From Torymus aiolomorphi (Eukaryota; Arthropoda; Insecta; Hymenoptera; Torymidae), in the NCBI GenBank assembly GCA_036365515.1, contig CM070873.1, positions 266,114,575-266,178,574 on the forward strand: DNA of 64,000 bases. Direction: 5' to 3'. Shown here piece after piece: positions 43,146 to 56,278 of this stretch. The notes under the pieces are model-generated. The model was not told where the DNA came from and ran no database searches. It saw nothing but the letters and a program-made list of their open reading frames with translations. How positions within the stretch are numbered: position 1 is the stretch's first letter; each line of letters begins with the position of its first letter. The position numbers and the translations under genes are program-made.

Positions 43146-44739
43146 CGTTTTGTACTTATTGAAGGTGAAAATGGAAAATTTCGGAAAAACTGTCTACACC
43201 ATTGGAAAGCTGAGGAAAAAATACGTCGGAAATGCTTATCATAACACTTTTTTAAGTACGTTTTAGTATCGTAAACATGAGCTGGATATAGCACGATGCC
43301 GCGCTCGCGCGCCGCGCTGGGACAGTTGACGTGACACGCCTCATGTATAAATTTTAAATCTTGAGTTGATTCTGTGATAAAAGAAAAGATATTTTTTATT
43401 CTATTCTTCAAAAATAATCTGTGACTTAAAAAAACTGTAAAATCCATAAATATATTTAAAATATAAACTATATAATATACGTGTAAGAACGATACATTAA
43501 TTTGGAAGAAGCTCTGTGCCAATAAGTTGGTAGCGGTTTCTTTTTGAATTCATTATAATTCAATATCTGTATATTTGTACCAATTTTCAAGTATTGGTTC
43601 AACTCTGAAATATAATGATTTTGAAAAACAATAGTGCGTCACTCCTACCGCATACTGAAAAAGCGTTTAAAAATATTGAAAAAGTATGAAAGGTCATGTG
43701 CAATTAAAACGTGGATTCCTGCTTTATCGATTCACAAATTTAATTATTTTTTCGAATTCAAATAAAAATTGAACAGAGGTCTTCAAGGTCGTATTTTTCT
43801 TTTCAAAATTCTTACAAAGCAGGTAAATAAATAAAAAACGTAGTATCGATAAAGAAGGAATCTCATCAATACCGAAATTTTTCGTGTAATAAACATGTAA
43901 ACTTACAATATGTGCTTCTAATACAATAATGTATAGACGCTTTTCAGCACATTTACCATCTAGTTCTTTCTTGGTTCTTGGGCCGAGTTGCCTTCTTGAC
44001 GCTGGAATACTGCAGTACCGAAGTCTCCGGTAGTTCGGCCTTGAGCGACTATGCAGCGGCACGCCGGAGGAAGTCGAGAGTAACCTTTTTCTCGTCGTTA
44101 CACGCGTCTTTTATTCCCGACGAAAAGATGAAAAGATAAAATAAGTATTACGCGTAAGTCGGATGCTTACGCGTAATTTTGGCAAGCGCTTACAAAACTG
44201 CTAACGGCCACCGCGATTTTATATTAACGCGATATACATTATTAGTATGGATGTCATCATACTACGTGGCGACGGATGTCACAATATTAATCTTTAATTG
44301 AGCTTTTAACTTTAATTACATAAGATTTATTTAAAATAAGTGTATACTTTATTTCAAAATATTATTATATAATTAGAAATTAATTAAAAAGTTACTATAA
44401 AAACATAAATAGTATAATTTCTAGTTAAAATTCCATAATTGGATTATAAGAGATGCATGCTATAACGGAAAAAAATTATATTATTTCACAAGCGAACGAT
44501 AGCGTAGCGGTTAGCATGTTTTCGTAATACCCGAGCGACCCGGGTTCGAATCCTCATCATATCGAAAAATTTTATAACATTTTTTTCTGCGATAAATATA
44601 TTGTATAAATTAAATAAAAATTTATTAACTTGCGAATATATGTCAATTTTAGAGTATAAAAATTGTTTATAAAAAGAATAAGTGAATATGCACGTAAAAT
44701 AATAAGTGGAATTTCAGTTATCTTACTTTAGAGAGTGCT
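43146..44739. other. Intergenic, with one tRNA-like piece
   Basis: No gene recognised. 44497-44565 reads AGCGTAGCGGTTAGCATG then GGGTTCGAATCC (perfect B-box) and is a tRNA-derived SINE head or tRNA pseudogene; the T-stem does not pair. GC-rich 43960-44070 may be a fragment of another repeat. Confidence 0.5.
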
Positions 44740-45310
44740 GGTACTCATCTTGCAGCAAGAAAATAAGAAAAGTCTGATGGAATTCTTTACGCACTCATTC
44801 ATGTAAATTTCAATTGTTGGAATTGTACTTTTAATCTGTAATTTTTATGCAATTCTACTGCACTCTACTTGCAACAAGAAAATTACGTAAGCCTATATAT
44901 GGAATTCTTACGCACTCAGCATGCACATTTCCTGTCTTGGAATTGCACTTTTTATCTGTAATTATCGTGCAATTCTGCTGCACTGTACTTGCAGCAAGAC
45001 AATTACGCAAGTCTGATAGAATTCTTACGCACTCATTCATGCACATTTACTTTGTTGGAGTTGTACTTTTCATATGTAATTTTCATAGAATTCTGCTGCA
45101 CTCTGGAATTCTTATGCACTCATATATGCATATTACAACTCTCGGAATTGCTCTTTTCATCTGAAATTTTCATGCAATTCTGCTTCACTTTACTTACAGC
45201 AAGAAAATTGCACAAGTCTGATAGAATTCTTACGCACTTATGCATGCATACATTCAATACTGAAATCACACTTTTCATCTGCAATTTTCATGTAATTCTG
45301 CTGCACGCTG
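44740..45310. repeat. Degenerate 110-125-bp tandem repeat
   Basis: Five units contain TTTTCATGCAATTCTGCTGCAC, TACTTGCAGCAAGAAAATTA, CGCAAGTCTGATAGAATTCTTACGCACTCA and a GTTGGAATTG block. Small open frames across it are by-products of the repeat. Confidence 0.8.
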
Positions 45311-45411
45311 CTTTTGTAATTTGATGCCAGCAGAAATGTATATTAAGTCGGAAGCAGACCACGCATGTGCTACGCAATCGAACGTGCGTCTCAGACTGTG
45401 TTACCAGGGTT

Positions 45412-45615
45412 ACAATACGTGTGACCTAAGTAGCACTTTTTTGCACGACGTGAAGTTAGGGCCCGAGCGTAGCAAGTATCATATAGAATTTTATAGCACT
45501 GCCCGCCCCAGGCCCGCTGTCACGCCTATCCGTGCTCTAAGTGCGCCTACCCTCGCTACGCTAGGGCCCTAACTCACGTCGTGCAAAAAAGTGCTACTTA
45601 GGTTACACGTATCAT
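45412..45615. mobile_element. Small foldback, ATACGTGTGACCTAAGTAGC ends
   Basis: Arms of about 60 bp (CTAAGTAGCACTTTTTTGCACGACGTGA and TTAGGGCCC(G/T)AGCGTAGC) are mirrored at 45549-45615. The unpaired centre is about 80 bp. No coding capacity. Confidence 0.75.
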
Positions 45616-46665
45616 AATGTACTATTTCTTTATACAATATTTCGTAAACATATTACTTGCCACATAATTTAACCTTCTTTTAGAAGGTTTTTTTAAGGAT
45701 ATTTATATATTTTCCTATCTCTAAAGTAGGTCATTGTACGGTCTCTTGGAAACCCTAGTGAAAAACTTTTTGGATCAAAGGCTTCTTAATTTATTGCAAC
45801 ATTACCTATTAGCACCGTTTATTATATTATTCTAAACAATGGCATATCTCCGAGCAATGGTTATTGGCCATTGTTCAATAATTTTTATATTTGTGATATT
45901 TTTTGCATTATATTTTAAATTAAAACATAAATGTATGAAATTGCTAGAATCTGGAATCATGAGATCTGGAATCAAAATGACATAAATATTTCAAAAGTAT
46001 TTTCTTTTTAGTGTGTAAGTAAAAAAAAATTTCAAAAGAATCTCTAAAAGAAATAATGTTTCTGGCAAGATTTGATTACTGTACTGGGCGTAAAAGGCGC
46101 AGAAAGCAATCGATCAACTCCTATAACGGAAGCGTAGAGGCATGCCGCGCAGGGGCTGTATTGTGGTTTCCTCTAATTTATTCTTCAGACTAAACCATTA
46201 CATATCGAGCCGTATTCTCAATGCGCGCGTATCATTCTACTTTGTGTTGTTTATATGTCGCCATGACGACTACGCGTAAGGAAACTAGCTTGTTCAATGT
46301 ATACTATATACTAGAATTATCCTTGTTCAATCACTGGTATTTTGATAAAAGTCTTAAGACATGCTGAGGTAACATTTTTCATTAATACGACAGTGTACAC
46401 TCTACTTATATATTTTTTAAAAACATCAAACTATTACTTTCATCAAAAAAGATCGAATTTTGACGTTTTACGAAAATACCTACCTGCTTCATTGTTTTCA
46501 TTAAGAAATCTAAGAGAAAAGTTGTCTGCGAGTTTATTTTTTATTTATAAGGATTCAGACCATATATCTAAGTAGTAGTTTAAAAAAATAACTTCCTATA
46601 AAGATTCAAATTTTTTCTTTCTATTACGATTATTTAATATGTAATGAAGTAACTTGAACATTGTA
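45616..46665. other. Upstream region of the eys-like gene
   Basis: AT-rich with no recognised gene, repeat or clear core promoter. A 77-codon open frame at 46342-46575 is hydrophobic and AT-driven and is not supported. Confidence 0.5.
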
Positions 46666-49600
46666 ATGTATTTTTGCAGATTCTTGAATATAAATCTTTT
46701 AAAATGGCACAAAAAAGTTTTAGTAATTTTCGTAACATTAACAGTAGCTGCATCCAAAGATTCAAATTGCAGCAGCAATCCCTGTATGTATGGAATTTGC
46801 ATAGATGATCCTTACAGGTAATACTATTGCATCATAAACTGGTCAAAGAGTTGAGTACGTATGATGAAAGATTGGATAAATTCTATATAAATATGAGTTA
46901 AACATAAATTTTCAGTTCATACAAATGCTATTGCATCGATGGCTATACTGGAATCAATTGCGAAATTAACTGGGACGATTGTTGGTCCAGTCCTTGTTTA
47001 AATGGTGGCACATGTAATGACGCCATTGCGTCCTACAATTGTTCATGTCCCGAGGGTTATGTTGGTAAATATGTTTTATCGTTGTATATATGTAATGCGT
47101 CTGTATTTATTATTATATACACTGAGAAAAAAGTTTTAGAATTTTTGCAATACTTATAGGAAAATTACTATACTGTGCGGAGAATCCTACCACAAGATCG
47201 CAAAAATGAGATATTTACTAAAATTCTAATGACTTTTACACTAAAAGTATGAAAAAATTACTAAAAAGTTAATAAAAGTTATTATACAAAAGTAGAAAAA
47301 ATTACTAAGCAGCATGATAAAAATTAGATTTCATAAATTTTACCTAGAAAGCTAGTAAATTTTATTATATTGGATAAAAATTTTTCCTGTACAGTATAGT
47401 AATTTATGAGTACGCACTGCACTGCGCATGCGCGTTACCATCAAAACAACATAACATCGTGGCGACTCGTTCTAACCTGCAATTTTGTTGAAGAAAACTT
47501 GCTTTAGATATAGTATAGATAAGTTTTTTATTAATTACTTTGATCAACACTTAAATAATTATCCATACATTAATATCTAATTTGTTTTTAAAGTTTGATA
47601 AGAATAATTCACTTTTATAAGTATTGTTATACTGTAACATATGTAGACGATTCGAATTAGATCATGTAAGTGTTCGTCAACGGCGCAAATGATAAGAAGT
47701 TCGCTTGTCAAGATCGGAGGCCCAGGTTCGATTCCCCATTCCGGCAAGATTTTTTCATCGTTTAAATTAAATATTATTTAATCATATCTGTTTATTCTTA
47801 ATAAGTTCTTAATAAAACGAATAAAATCGGTGAAAAAAATTTTTTTCTGAAATTTTTCGAGAAAGTCTAAAAATGACTATACTGTTTTATAAAAACTATT
47901 AAACTGACATATCGTGGTGAGATTCCCGTCCAGTATAGTAAATTTTCCTATAAAAATTATAAAAATTACACAATTTTTTTCTCAGTGTAATACTCTTATT
48001 ATTAAAAATACATTTGCAAAATTGATCACACAATATTTCAGGCTTAACTTGTGAACAGAAATATAGCGAATGCATGAATTATCCATGTCTAAATAATGGA
48101 ACTTGTCTCGATTACAATGGATTTATGTGTCAATGCCTTGAAGGCTTTTCTGGTATAACGGTTTGCATTATCGATTTTTAAAAGAGGAAAACATTTTTTA
48201 AAACCACTTAATGTGTGTTTACTATACATTAACAAACGAATCAATTAAAAAACTTGCACGTTTGCAGGGGAGTTTTGTGAAATCGACGCGTCTGTCTGTA
48301 ATAACACGATTTGTAAGAACTCTGGAGAATGCATCGAGGGACCTGGGCTTTCCTTTACATGCCATTGTCAAGAAGGTTGGACTGGTAAATTTTGCGCGAA
48401 AGATGTCAATGAATGTATCACATTGCCATGTCAGAATGGGGGGCTTTGCATCAATATGCCCGGAACGTACATGTGCGCGTGTCTTTTTGGTAAGTCCCTA
48501 AGTACACGTTTAGAGCGCAAAACAAATTCTTCATAATCTGTAAAAGTATATTCAAATTATTTTATTAAATGCCAGCATATGATAATGTAAAAACATATTT
48601 AGGTTTTACCGGTAAAGATTGCGAAAAGAACGTTATCCCCTGCGAGGAAAATCCTTGTCAAAATAACGCAGTCTGCTTGTTTGAAGATGCTCAGCCGATT
48701 TGCTACTGCGTACCGGACTATCATGGTGCTCTCTGTGAATTAAAATACGATGATTGCGAGTCAAAATATGCTCATTGCGAGAATGGCGGCATTTGCATCG
48801 ATGGAATTAACAACTTTACCTGTTCCTGTCCACCTCAATATGTCGGAAATATGTGCACGATTCTTCTTGATACTGCAACAACACAAACATCAGTAAATTT
48901 TCCGAAAAATTATACTACCGAAATATTTGGCTCAACAGAAATTCCTGCAACTCTTGACATAATAAAGGACTTCACCACGATTACAATTGAAAACGCAGAT
49001 AGTTTTGAAGCTATAGTTACGACTGAAGAGGAACTGTATAGTACGTTTCAAGACAATACTACCGAGAAAAGCTTAGATACTACGCATTTTAACGATGTGA
49101 AAGAAGCGTTTACAGCCTCTATCGAGAGTAGAACAGAATACGACTTGGATGCATTTACGACAATCAAAAAAGACTACGTTACTGTAACGGAAGCAAAAAC
49201 GACTCTTTTTTCTACAGCTGAAAATTTCACTGATGATATGGTAGAAAAAACGAGTTTCACTTCGATGTACACTACTGAATCGATGCCGGAAATGTATTCA
49301 CCTCGAACTCCGCAAAGTAGGATATTTACAACGACGGTGGACAGCACGTTTACCGCTAAGAGTACTATCCAATCAATCAGTTCAAGCGAGGCTCATCAAT
49401 TTTCAACGGCGGTTGGAGACAGCACTCTCGCAACTAGTAGTAATTCAGTGACTTCGAGCCCTACAAATATATTTGAAAGCACATTTAATACAACCCTTAC
49501 CGACTCAACTTTGATGACAAAAGCTACGACACCGATTATCGCATCGTCCACAAAAAAAGCTATTGATGCAGACTACGATGAAACGATGACGAACAATTCT

Positions 49601-52600
49601 ACGATATTTTCTCTTACTGATAAAGCTATTTCAAGCGTGAGCACAAGTTCTGTAATGACTATGATGCCATCCACTGTTTTCTCTAGTTTAAATGCGACTC
49701 TCAGTACTCTTGAAGGTTCGATATTTCCAAGTTCACCTGATTCGGAAACATCTACGCTTTCGGAAGTCGTAACAATCGCTACTACGGTATATGATGTCAA
49801 TTTTACAACATTCACCGATTTTTACAAAACTACTTTCGGCATAGAAATCGACGCAAATCAAATGACGCATGTTCCAACGACGCCAACGACAGCAACAGCA
49901 GCAACAATAACAGAACATAAACTTACTTACAGCTGTACTAGAGATCAATGTGTAAATACTTCACTGTGTTTATTCAATGCAACACTAGTAAGTCATGTTA
50001 ATTAATTAAATTGCCATTACCTTCTTCATATGTGTGTTATGTGTATGTTATAACGTTTATAATGTTGTAGTGCGATTGCAGCTATCGAAATAATTGCAAA
50101 AAATATCCGGATATTGAAAGCGCCGCTTTCAATGGCAAATCGTATATTAGACAAAAATTTATAATTGACAATGGAACACTAAGCATTTTTGTAAGACTGA
50201 AAACTAAAGCCAAAAATGGAATTTTGGTACATTCATTATTTGATGATGAAAGATATGTTTTGCTTTATATGGAAATGGGGCAACTAAAATTTCAATTTTC
50301 TTGTGGTTTGCAAACTATGCTATTTGGTGAATTAGATTCACCAATAAATAGCGGACACGAAGTTGATGTGGAAATGAGGTAAAATATTTTAAGTGGTTGT
50401 GTAGTAACCCGCGTCAGAATATTATGAGATCTCATAGAGATACCCTGGTAAAAATTTTTACGTGATAAATTATGTGATTAGACACATACTAAAACACGTG
50501 CTTTATCACGTGATTTGGCATGTATAAAAGCACGTGCTTTTGCATATGCCGAATCACGTATTAAATAATGTGACTAATAACTTGCTTTTTTCGAACCGAT
50601 TTGGCATGTGTAAAATCACGTGATTTTATACGGGATAAATCATGTGATATAAGGAAATTTGATATATAATATAAATAAGAAAACTATTATTTTTAATTCT
50701 TTCATAAATGATATTAAAATTATATTGCAAATAATAAGGAGGTGTTTTATAAAAATTGAAAACTGACTTGAAGGCCTTTTTATTGATATGGCCGAGCGGT
50801 CACCCATCCAAGTATTAGTCGGGCCGATTGTTGCTTAACTTACATGAACCGACGGCCATGCAATAAAAAACTCCTCCAACGATGCCTTTGATCTACTGTT
50901 TCTATAAAAACGATATAGCCAAACTATATCATACCAACATTAAATTTGCTTTTTATTAACTAAAAGTATTTATTTACAAATAATTTATTAATAATAACAA
51001 ATTATGTATCATAAATATCCTATATATTATGAATATTTAGCTTGAAATGAAATTTAAATTTGAAAGATAATTTTCTATTATACTTAGTAAATAAACAATA
51101 AATGATACTCTGGTCATGGTACATATTTTAACATTAAAATAAATTTTAAAAAATAGCCAAGGACATTATTATTTAATAAAACACTGTACTACTATTATTT
51201 AATAAAAAAAAAAATTTAGTGTTGGTATGATATATTTTTCCTATATCGCTTTTATAGAAGCAGTAGATCAAATACATGGTTGGAGGAGTTCTCGGCTGCA
51301 TGGCCGTCGGTTCACGTAAGTTAAGCAACAATCGGCGCGGTTAATACTTGGATGGGTGACCGCTCGGCCGTATCAGTAAAAAGGCCTTTCTAAGTCAGTT
51401 TTCAATTTTTATAAAACACCTCCTTATTATTTGCATCATAATTTTAATATCATTTATGGAAGTATTAAAAATAATAGTTTTCTTATTTTTATTATATATC
51501 AAATTTTCTTATATAACATGATTTATCATGTATAAAATCATGTGATTTTATACATGCCAAATCGGTTCGAAAAAAGCAAGTTATTAGTCACATTATTTAA
51601 TACGTGATTCGGCATGTGCAAAAGCACGTGCTTTTATACATACCAAATCATGTAATAAAGCATGTGTTTTAGTATGTGTCTAATCACATAATTTATCACG
51701 TAAAAACTTTTACCAGGGTAGTAATTGAAATCTCTCACAATCTCATATGGAATATCTCAATACGAATTTCAGACATATGAGATCTATATGAGATCTATGA
51801 GATCTATATGAGATAAATGAGATCTATGAGATCTATGAGATATCTATGAGATCTATATGAGATCTATATGAGATGTGATCTGCAATTTTAATTACAACCC
51901 TAGCGGAAATAATAAATATAAAAAATTGTAGAAAGTGTTAAAAACTGTTAAAAAATGTCGGATTTGGGAATGTAAATAATAGTCATTTACAGTTTTTAAC
52001 AGTTCCAATTATTTAGTCTTTAATAGTCATTAACACTTATTAACATTTTCCAATTATAAAATCGAATATTTTTTCGGAAAATCTAAAAGTAAAAATAAAC
52101 TGTAACTTACAGTTTTTAACAGTTATTAAAATTTATTTACAGTTATATTTACATTAAAAATAGTAATTATAAGCAAAAAGTGTTAGTATTGTTTTGGTAA
52201 AAAAGTGTAACATAACTAAAAATATTGTGTAAAATTGTAAATAACTATAGAAAATTGTCAAAAATTGTAAATAACTGAAAATACAACAGAAAGTAGCTAC
52301 TTGAGATAGCGAAAGAACTGTAAAAAACTCTAAAAAACTGTAAATAACTGTGAAAAACAGTAAAAAACTATAAATTATTGTTATTTAAATTCCCAATTCC
52401 GACATTTTTAACAGTTTTTAGGCACGACCGCTGCTCGGGAAAGCCTTATAATTTCATCAAAGCGAAAATTGTCGGACTTTGAAAACTAACAATTTAATAT
52501 ATAAAAACTATTTTCCACCCAAAATCAGTGCGTTTTAAGCGTTTTCTGAGATGTATGTATGTCTCTACGTCCGTATGTACTCAAGTTTTTCGATTATCTC

Positions 52601-55600
52601 AGCAAAGTTTCGATGGATCCAAACGAATTTTGGGCTAGATGCTCGTCTAATTATAATTACCGGATAGTTCTATATCGAGCCGAAACCATCGGAAAAAAAC
52701 GCCAAGCAAAAAAAAATTTTAAAAACAAATTTTTCAGCTTAATGTAAAGAAAATTATTTTTCAATATAAATCTAGCACATGCTTCTGCTAAAACTAATTA
52801 AAACACGTCTTATTTACATTGAACATTTTTTTCTACGAACAATATTTGTAAAGACAATAGTGATATAATCGACAAAATAATCGATTTTTCCTCGTTACTT
52901 GACAGGATTTGATTTTACACAAAAATGTTAAATGTAAAACTTATAGATAATATTAAAACAAAACTTTTCCCTATATTGAACATTTTTCTGTACAATCAAT
53001 TCCTGACGAGTTAAACGCATAAAAACGATTTTTAACACCGAAATGTACCTAAAATGGTCGATTTTCGGTTGTAACTTTTTTCCATTTTCCATGATGTACA
53101 ACCAGTTCCTAACGAACTAAACTTATAAAAACAATTTCTAGTACGTTAAACCTGAAAGAACCATTAAAGTCAATTTTTGGCGATTATAGAAAATAAATAG
53201 TTTTTCATGGATGCGTTACAGTTTTCGTCAAAATATAATATATTTTACTATCTGAGATATAACAGTTTTTACAATGTCGAAAATGTAAGGTTCTCCTGAA
53301 TAGTAGCGGTCGTGCCTCATATGTAGAAACGTAGTTTTTATGTATTACTAAGAATTTGAGGCGCTACGCGCGCCAGATGCCCGTACTTTGACCAATCAGC
53401 GAACTCTCTGAAGTTGGCTCTATATGTTTCAACCAATAATATTTTTTGCTCAGCAATATGGCTGCCCCGTAAAAGCATATGGCTGCCTCCTCATACCCAT
53501 CTCCCTTTTAATATAGGATTTCCGCTAGGGAATAACAAATAATTCATTGTTTTATTTAAAAGAATGAATAAATATTGTTTTAATAGATACAGGAAAAAAG
53601 CAGATAAAATAATAACATTAAGTTCAAATCAAAAACATAATGTCAAATAAAAAAAAATATACAATCGTAAACATAAAAATGCGGTGATTGCGTATTCTTG
53701 TTATAACAAGGAATGTTTATAAACGTTATACAGCATTTAATAATTTTTAGTTAAGAGTGCTCTCTACCTAAACCCCAACTCCGGAATAGATCGCAGCGCC
53801 CCCATGACTTCATTTACGTATTTTCATTAATTTAAGTGTACTTATAAATTTTAAATTAATCATAACTCAGTTTTCCCACGTGTAAAAGTTAATAAGGATT
53901 ACTTTTAAACAAGTTTCATGAATTTAAATGAATAAATGAACTTGTATTTTGTAGAGAAAATTCAAACGTTCAGTGGACATTTCTGAAAATGACTCCAAAT
54001 TTTTCTCTACAAAATACAGATTTATTAATGGAATTTAATTTGGGAAAACTCTTGTAATCGTGTCTTTAATACTAATTACACGTGGGAAAACTTTATTTTT
54101 ACGTTAATATTGCCCCAAATTTTTTTAATTAACAAAAAACACTTTTGACAGTAGGTGGCGTTCCAATCGGGGTAGAGAGTACTCTTAAGACAAACAATAG
54201 GAAATATGATGCGAGATAGGATGTCGTTTCACACAGAAAATTGTAAAATGACTGTCACTTTCACATAATTCCACGCGTCAATTTTAAGAATATTGCATTA
54301 TATAAATTATTGAACATTTTGATTATTAAAAATGCTGTGATCCCGCATTCTTTGCACGATAACAAATCGTTAGCAACTTAATTTTCAATATTACGAAGTA
54401 AATTTCGCGCAAATAATGGGAAATGCAGCTCGAGGTGGAGGTCACCATCAGTAAAGTTCGCCCCTACATCCCCTATTAATAATATTTCATTTGTGTTTTT
54501 TTTTTTTTATAATCATTAAAACATTTTATATTACCATCTCATATGAGATCTTATACCTATAATATTTTCACACGGGAATCAAGTAAAAATAATAAATACT
54601 TTACAGATTTCAGTACGTAGTGGAGGATGTTTCTGATAAATGTTCAGCACGATTGTATGTTAATGGCAGTGTAGTCATGAGTGGAGAACAGGTATTGCAA
54701 ACTCACGAAAGTATACCTCAGTTTGCCAGACTGCATTTAGGTGGAATACCGGTGGCTTTTTCTCATCAGTTCCCTCAAATTGTATTGGGTTTTATTGGTT
54801 GTATGAGTCTATTAAGAGTAAGTAATTGTCTTTGAACATATCTACCTTGGCTGAATATTTTTTAAATATTTCACATCGTTACACAAAAGGTTAATGACAT
54901 AAAACGAGATTTCATACATGATGCCATTGAGGCAGTTCAAGTCGAAGAGTGCAATTCTTTTCTGTGTTTGTCAAATCCATGTAAAAATTTTGGAACTTGT
55001 GAAGAAATAAATGGGAAAATTCATTGCAAATGTGCTACTGGGTGAGTCAATTAATAATAGAAGACTAAAAGTACACGTTACAACAAATATCTATGTTCCT
55101 GAGTGTTATTTACAGCTACAGTGGAGACACTTGTCAAAGATCTATTTGTGATGATAGTCCTTGTCATTTGGGTGCTACATGCTTGACATCACCTGGAGTA
55201 AGTTTTATTTGTATATGTCCTCTTGGCACACATGGATTATTCTGTGAAAAAGGTACTTATATGGAAAAAAAATTTTAAATTTTGTAAAACACAAATGTTT
55301 AATTTAAAATTTTTGAAATTACATATAATTTTAGATACAACTGTAGTGCAACCATCATTTTCGATATTTGCACCAGGATTTTCATCATACATGGCATATG
55401 GTATCAGTAGTTCACTTAAGGATAACATGGAATTGAGATTACGAATCATTCCTCAAACATTGGAACAAATTTCTTTAATTGCATATATGGGTCAAACTGG
55501 TTCAGAAAAGGAGTCTTCTGATCATTTTTCTATAACATATGTTCGAGGATATATAATGCTTACGTGGGATTTAGGTTCAGGAGTCAGACGAATTTTCACA

Positions 55601-56221
55601 AATAGTCCCTTAAGTACAAGAGCACATAAAGTTCACACTTTACAAATTGGAAGAAAAGGTCGAAACTCTTGGCTATATGTGGAAGGTATAGGTAATGTTA
55701 CTGGTCGAGCTGCAGGTACAAATACACGATTAGATGTTTCACCAATTCTCTATATTGGTATGTTGTTCATAGAATTGATTCATAAAATATTATAGTTTTT
55801 ATTAAATTGTATAATTAATATTACCTGTAGGTGGACACAAATCAAAATATTTTCAAACACTGCCACATGATTTGCCCCTTCATACAGGATTTGCTGGTTG
55901 TATATATGATATTGAGTTACGCACAGATGATAATGTCTTCCCAGTAGCTCTAACCAGTCCAGCAACTGGTCGAGGGATAGGTGAATGCTACCGTAATGAA
56001 TGCTCTCATCACACGTGTAAAAATGGTGCAGTTTGTTTAAATTATGGACCAACATATAGGTAAATTTCAATTAAGAAATTTTTTATTAACTTGTAAACTA
56101 ACAAGTGTATATAATTATATTTTACAGCTGCATTTGTATGAAAGACTGGGAAGGACCTGATTGTTCTAAACCAGTAAATTGCACTACTCCAAACCCATTG
56201 TGCCATAAACCTAGCCAGTGA
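46666..56221 (+). CDS. eys: Eyes shut/spacemaker-like secreted EGF-laminin G protein, 12 exons
   Basis: Exons: 46666-46817, 46916-47064, 48042-48152, 48268-48489, 48603-49987, 50071-50378, 54607-54817, 54890-55041, 55116-55252, 55335-55757, 55831-56059, 56128-56221. Phases agree throughout, giving 1190 codons. The start gives a signal peptide (hydrophobic VLVIFVTLTVAA). Then come seven EGF-like repeats (several with CLNGGTC-type O-fucose sites; DVNEC calcium type), a Ser/Thr-rich mucin-like stretch of about 340 residues in exon 5, an odd EGF-like repeat, laminin G 1, two EGF repeats, laminin G 2 and a last EGF ending CTTPNPLCHKPSQ. No transmembrane segment, which argues against Crumbs. Family role: extracellular matrix separating photoreceptor rhabdomeres and supporting mechanosensory lumens. 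It is shorter than fly eys, with two rather than four laminin G domains seen. Confidence 0.75.
47120..47987. mobile_element. Foldback in eys intron 2, CACTGAGAAAAAA ends, with tRNA-like piece
   Basis: Tips CACTGAGAAAAAAG and the complement, TA on both sides (47118-47119 and 47988-47989). The arms pair for about 65 bp (CTATAGGAAAATT...ACTATACTG). Inside, 47680-47760 has a perfect B-box GGTTCGATTCC after GGCGCAAATGATAAGAAG, then a T-run: a tRNA-derived SINE-like module. TA target suggests the Tc1/mariner group. Confidence 0.75.
50443..51718. mobile_element. 1276-bp foldback with 5S-rRNA-derived sequence in each arm
   Basis: Tips CCCTGGTAAAAATTTTTACG and the complement, flanked by TA. Arms of about 510 bp mirror each other and begin with repeated CACGTGATTT/CACGTGCTTT units. 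A 5S rRNA-like segment lies at 50787-50863 (minus) and 51297-51376 (plus). Non-coding. It sits in the 4.2-kb intron of the eys-like gene. Confidence 0.85.
51297..51376 (+). repeat. 5S rRNA-derived sequence, right arm
   Basis: GTAAGTTAAGCAACA (5S box A), GGTTAATACTTGGATGGGTG (intermediate element to box C) and TGACCGC match 5S rRNA closely. The first about 35 nt and the last about 20 nt of a true 5S gene are missing or diverged, so this is not a functional 5S gene. The mirror copy is at 50787-50863 on the minus strand. Confidence 0.8.
51775..51880. repeat. AGATCTATATG-type microsatellite
   Basis: Irregular tandem TGAGATCTATATGAGATCTA units. Confidence 0.85.
51898..53530. mobile_element. 1.6-kb element with CCCTAGCGGAAAT ends and nested foldbacks
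   Basis: CCCTAGCGGAAATA at the left and ATTTCCGCTAGGG at the right. The flanks AATTACAA and AATAACAA look like an 8-bp target duplication with one mismatch. Inside, 51940-52420 is a foldback rich in AAAACTGTAAATAACTG units. 52420-53317 is bounded by GGCACGACCGCT in inverted orientation. No credible coding region. Confidence 0.65.
53755..54184. mobile_element. TTAA-flanked foldback element 3
   Basis: Tips GAGTGCTCTCTACC and GGTAGAGAGTACTC with TTAA at 53751-53754 and 54185-54188. The inner arms share GTAGAGAAAAT...TTTTCTCTACAAAATAC. A related inverted copy is at 61049-61752. Confidence 0.85.
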
Positions 56222-56278
56222 GGTGCTCAAAAAAGGAATAAAAATGTAGTTTCATATAATTTATAGTTATGTTTACCT

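Noticed and set aside
44497..44565. Possible tRNA gene
   Set aside because: The B-box is perfect but the D, anticodon and T stems do not pair; read as SINE head or tRNA pseudogene.
50787..50863. Possible 5S rRNA gene on the minus strand
   Set aside because: Only about 75 nt of the 120 nt are recognisable and the ends are replaced; it is part of a mobile foldback.
46666..56221. Crumbs as the identity of the EGF-laminin G gene
   Set aside because: No transmembrane or short FERM/PDZ-binding tail; the mucin-like middle region and secreted end suit eyes shut better.
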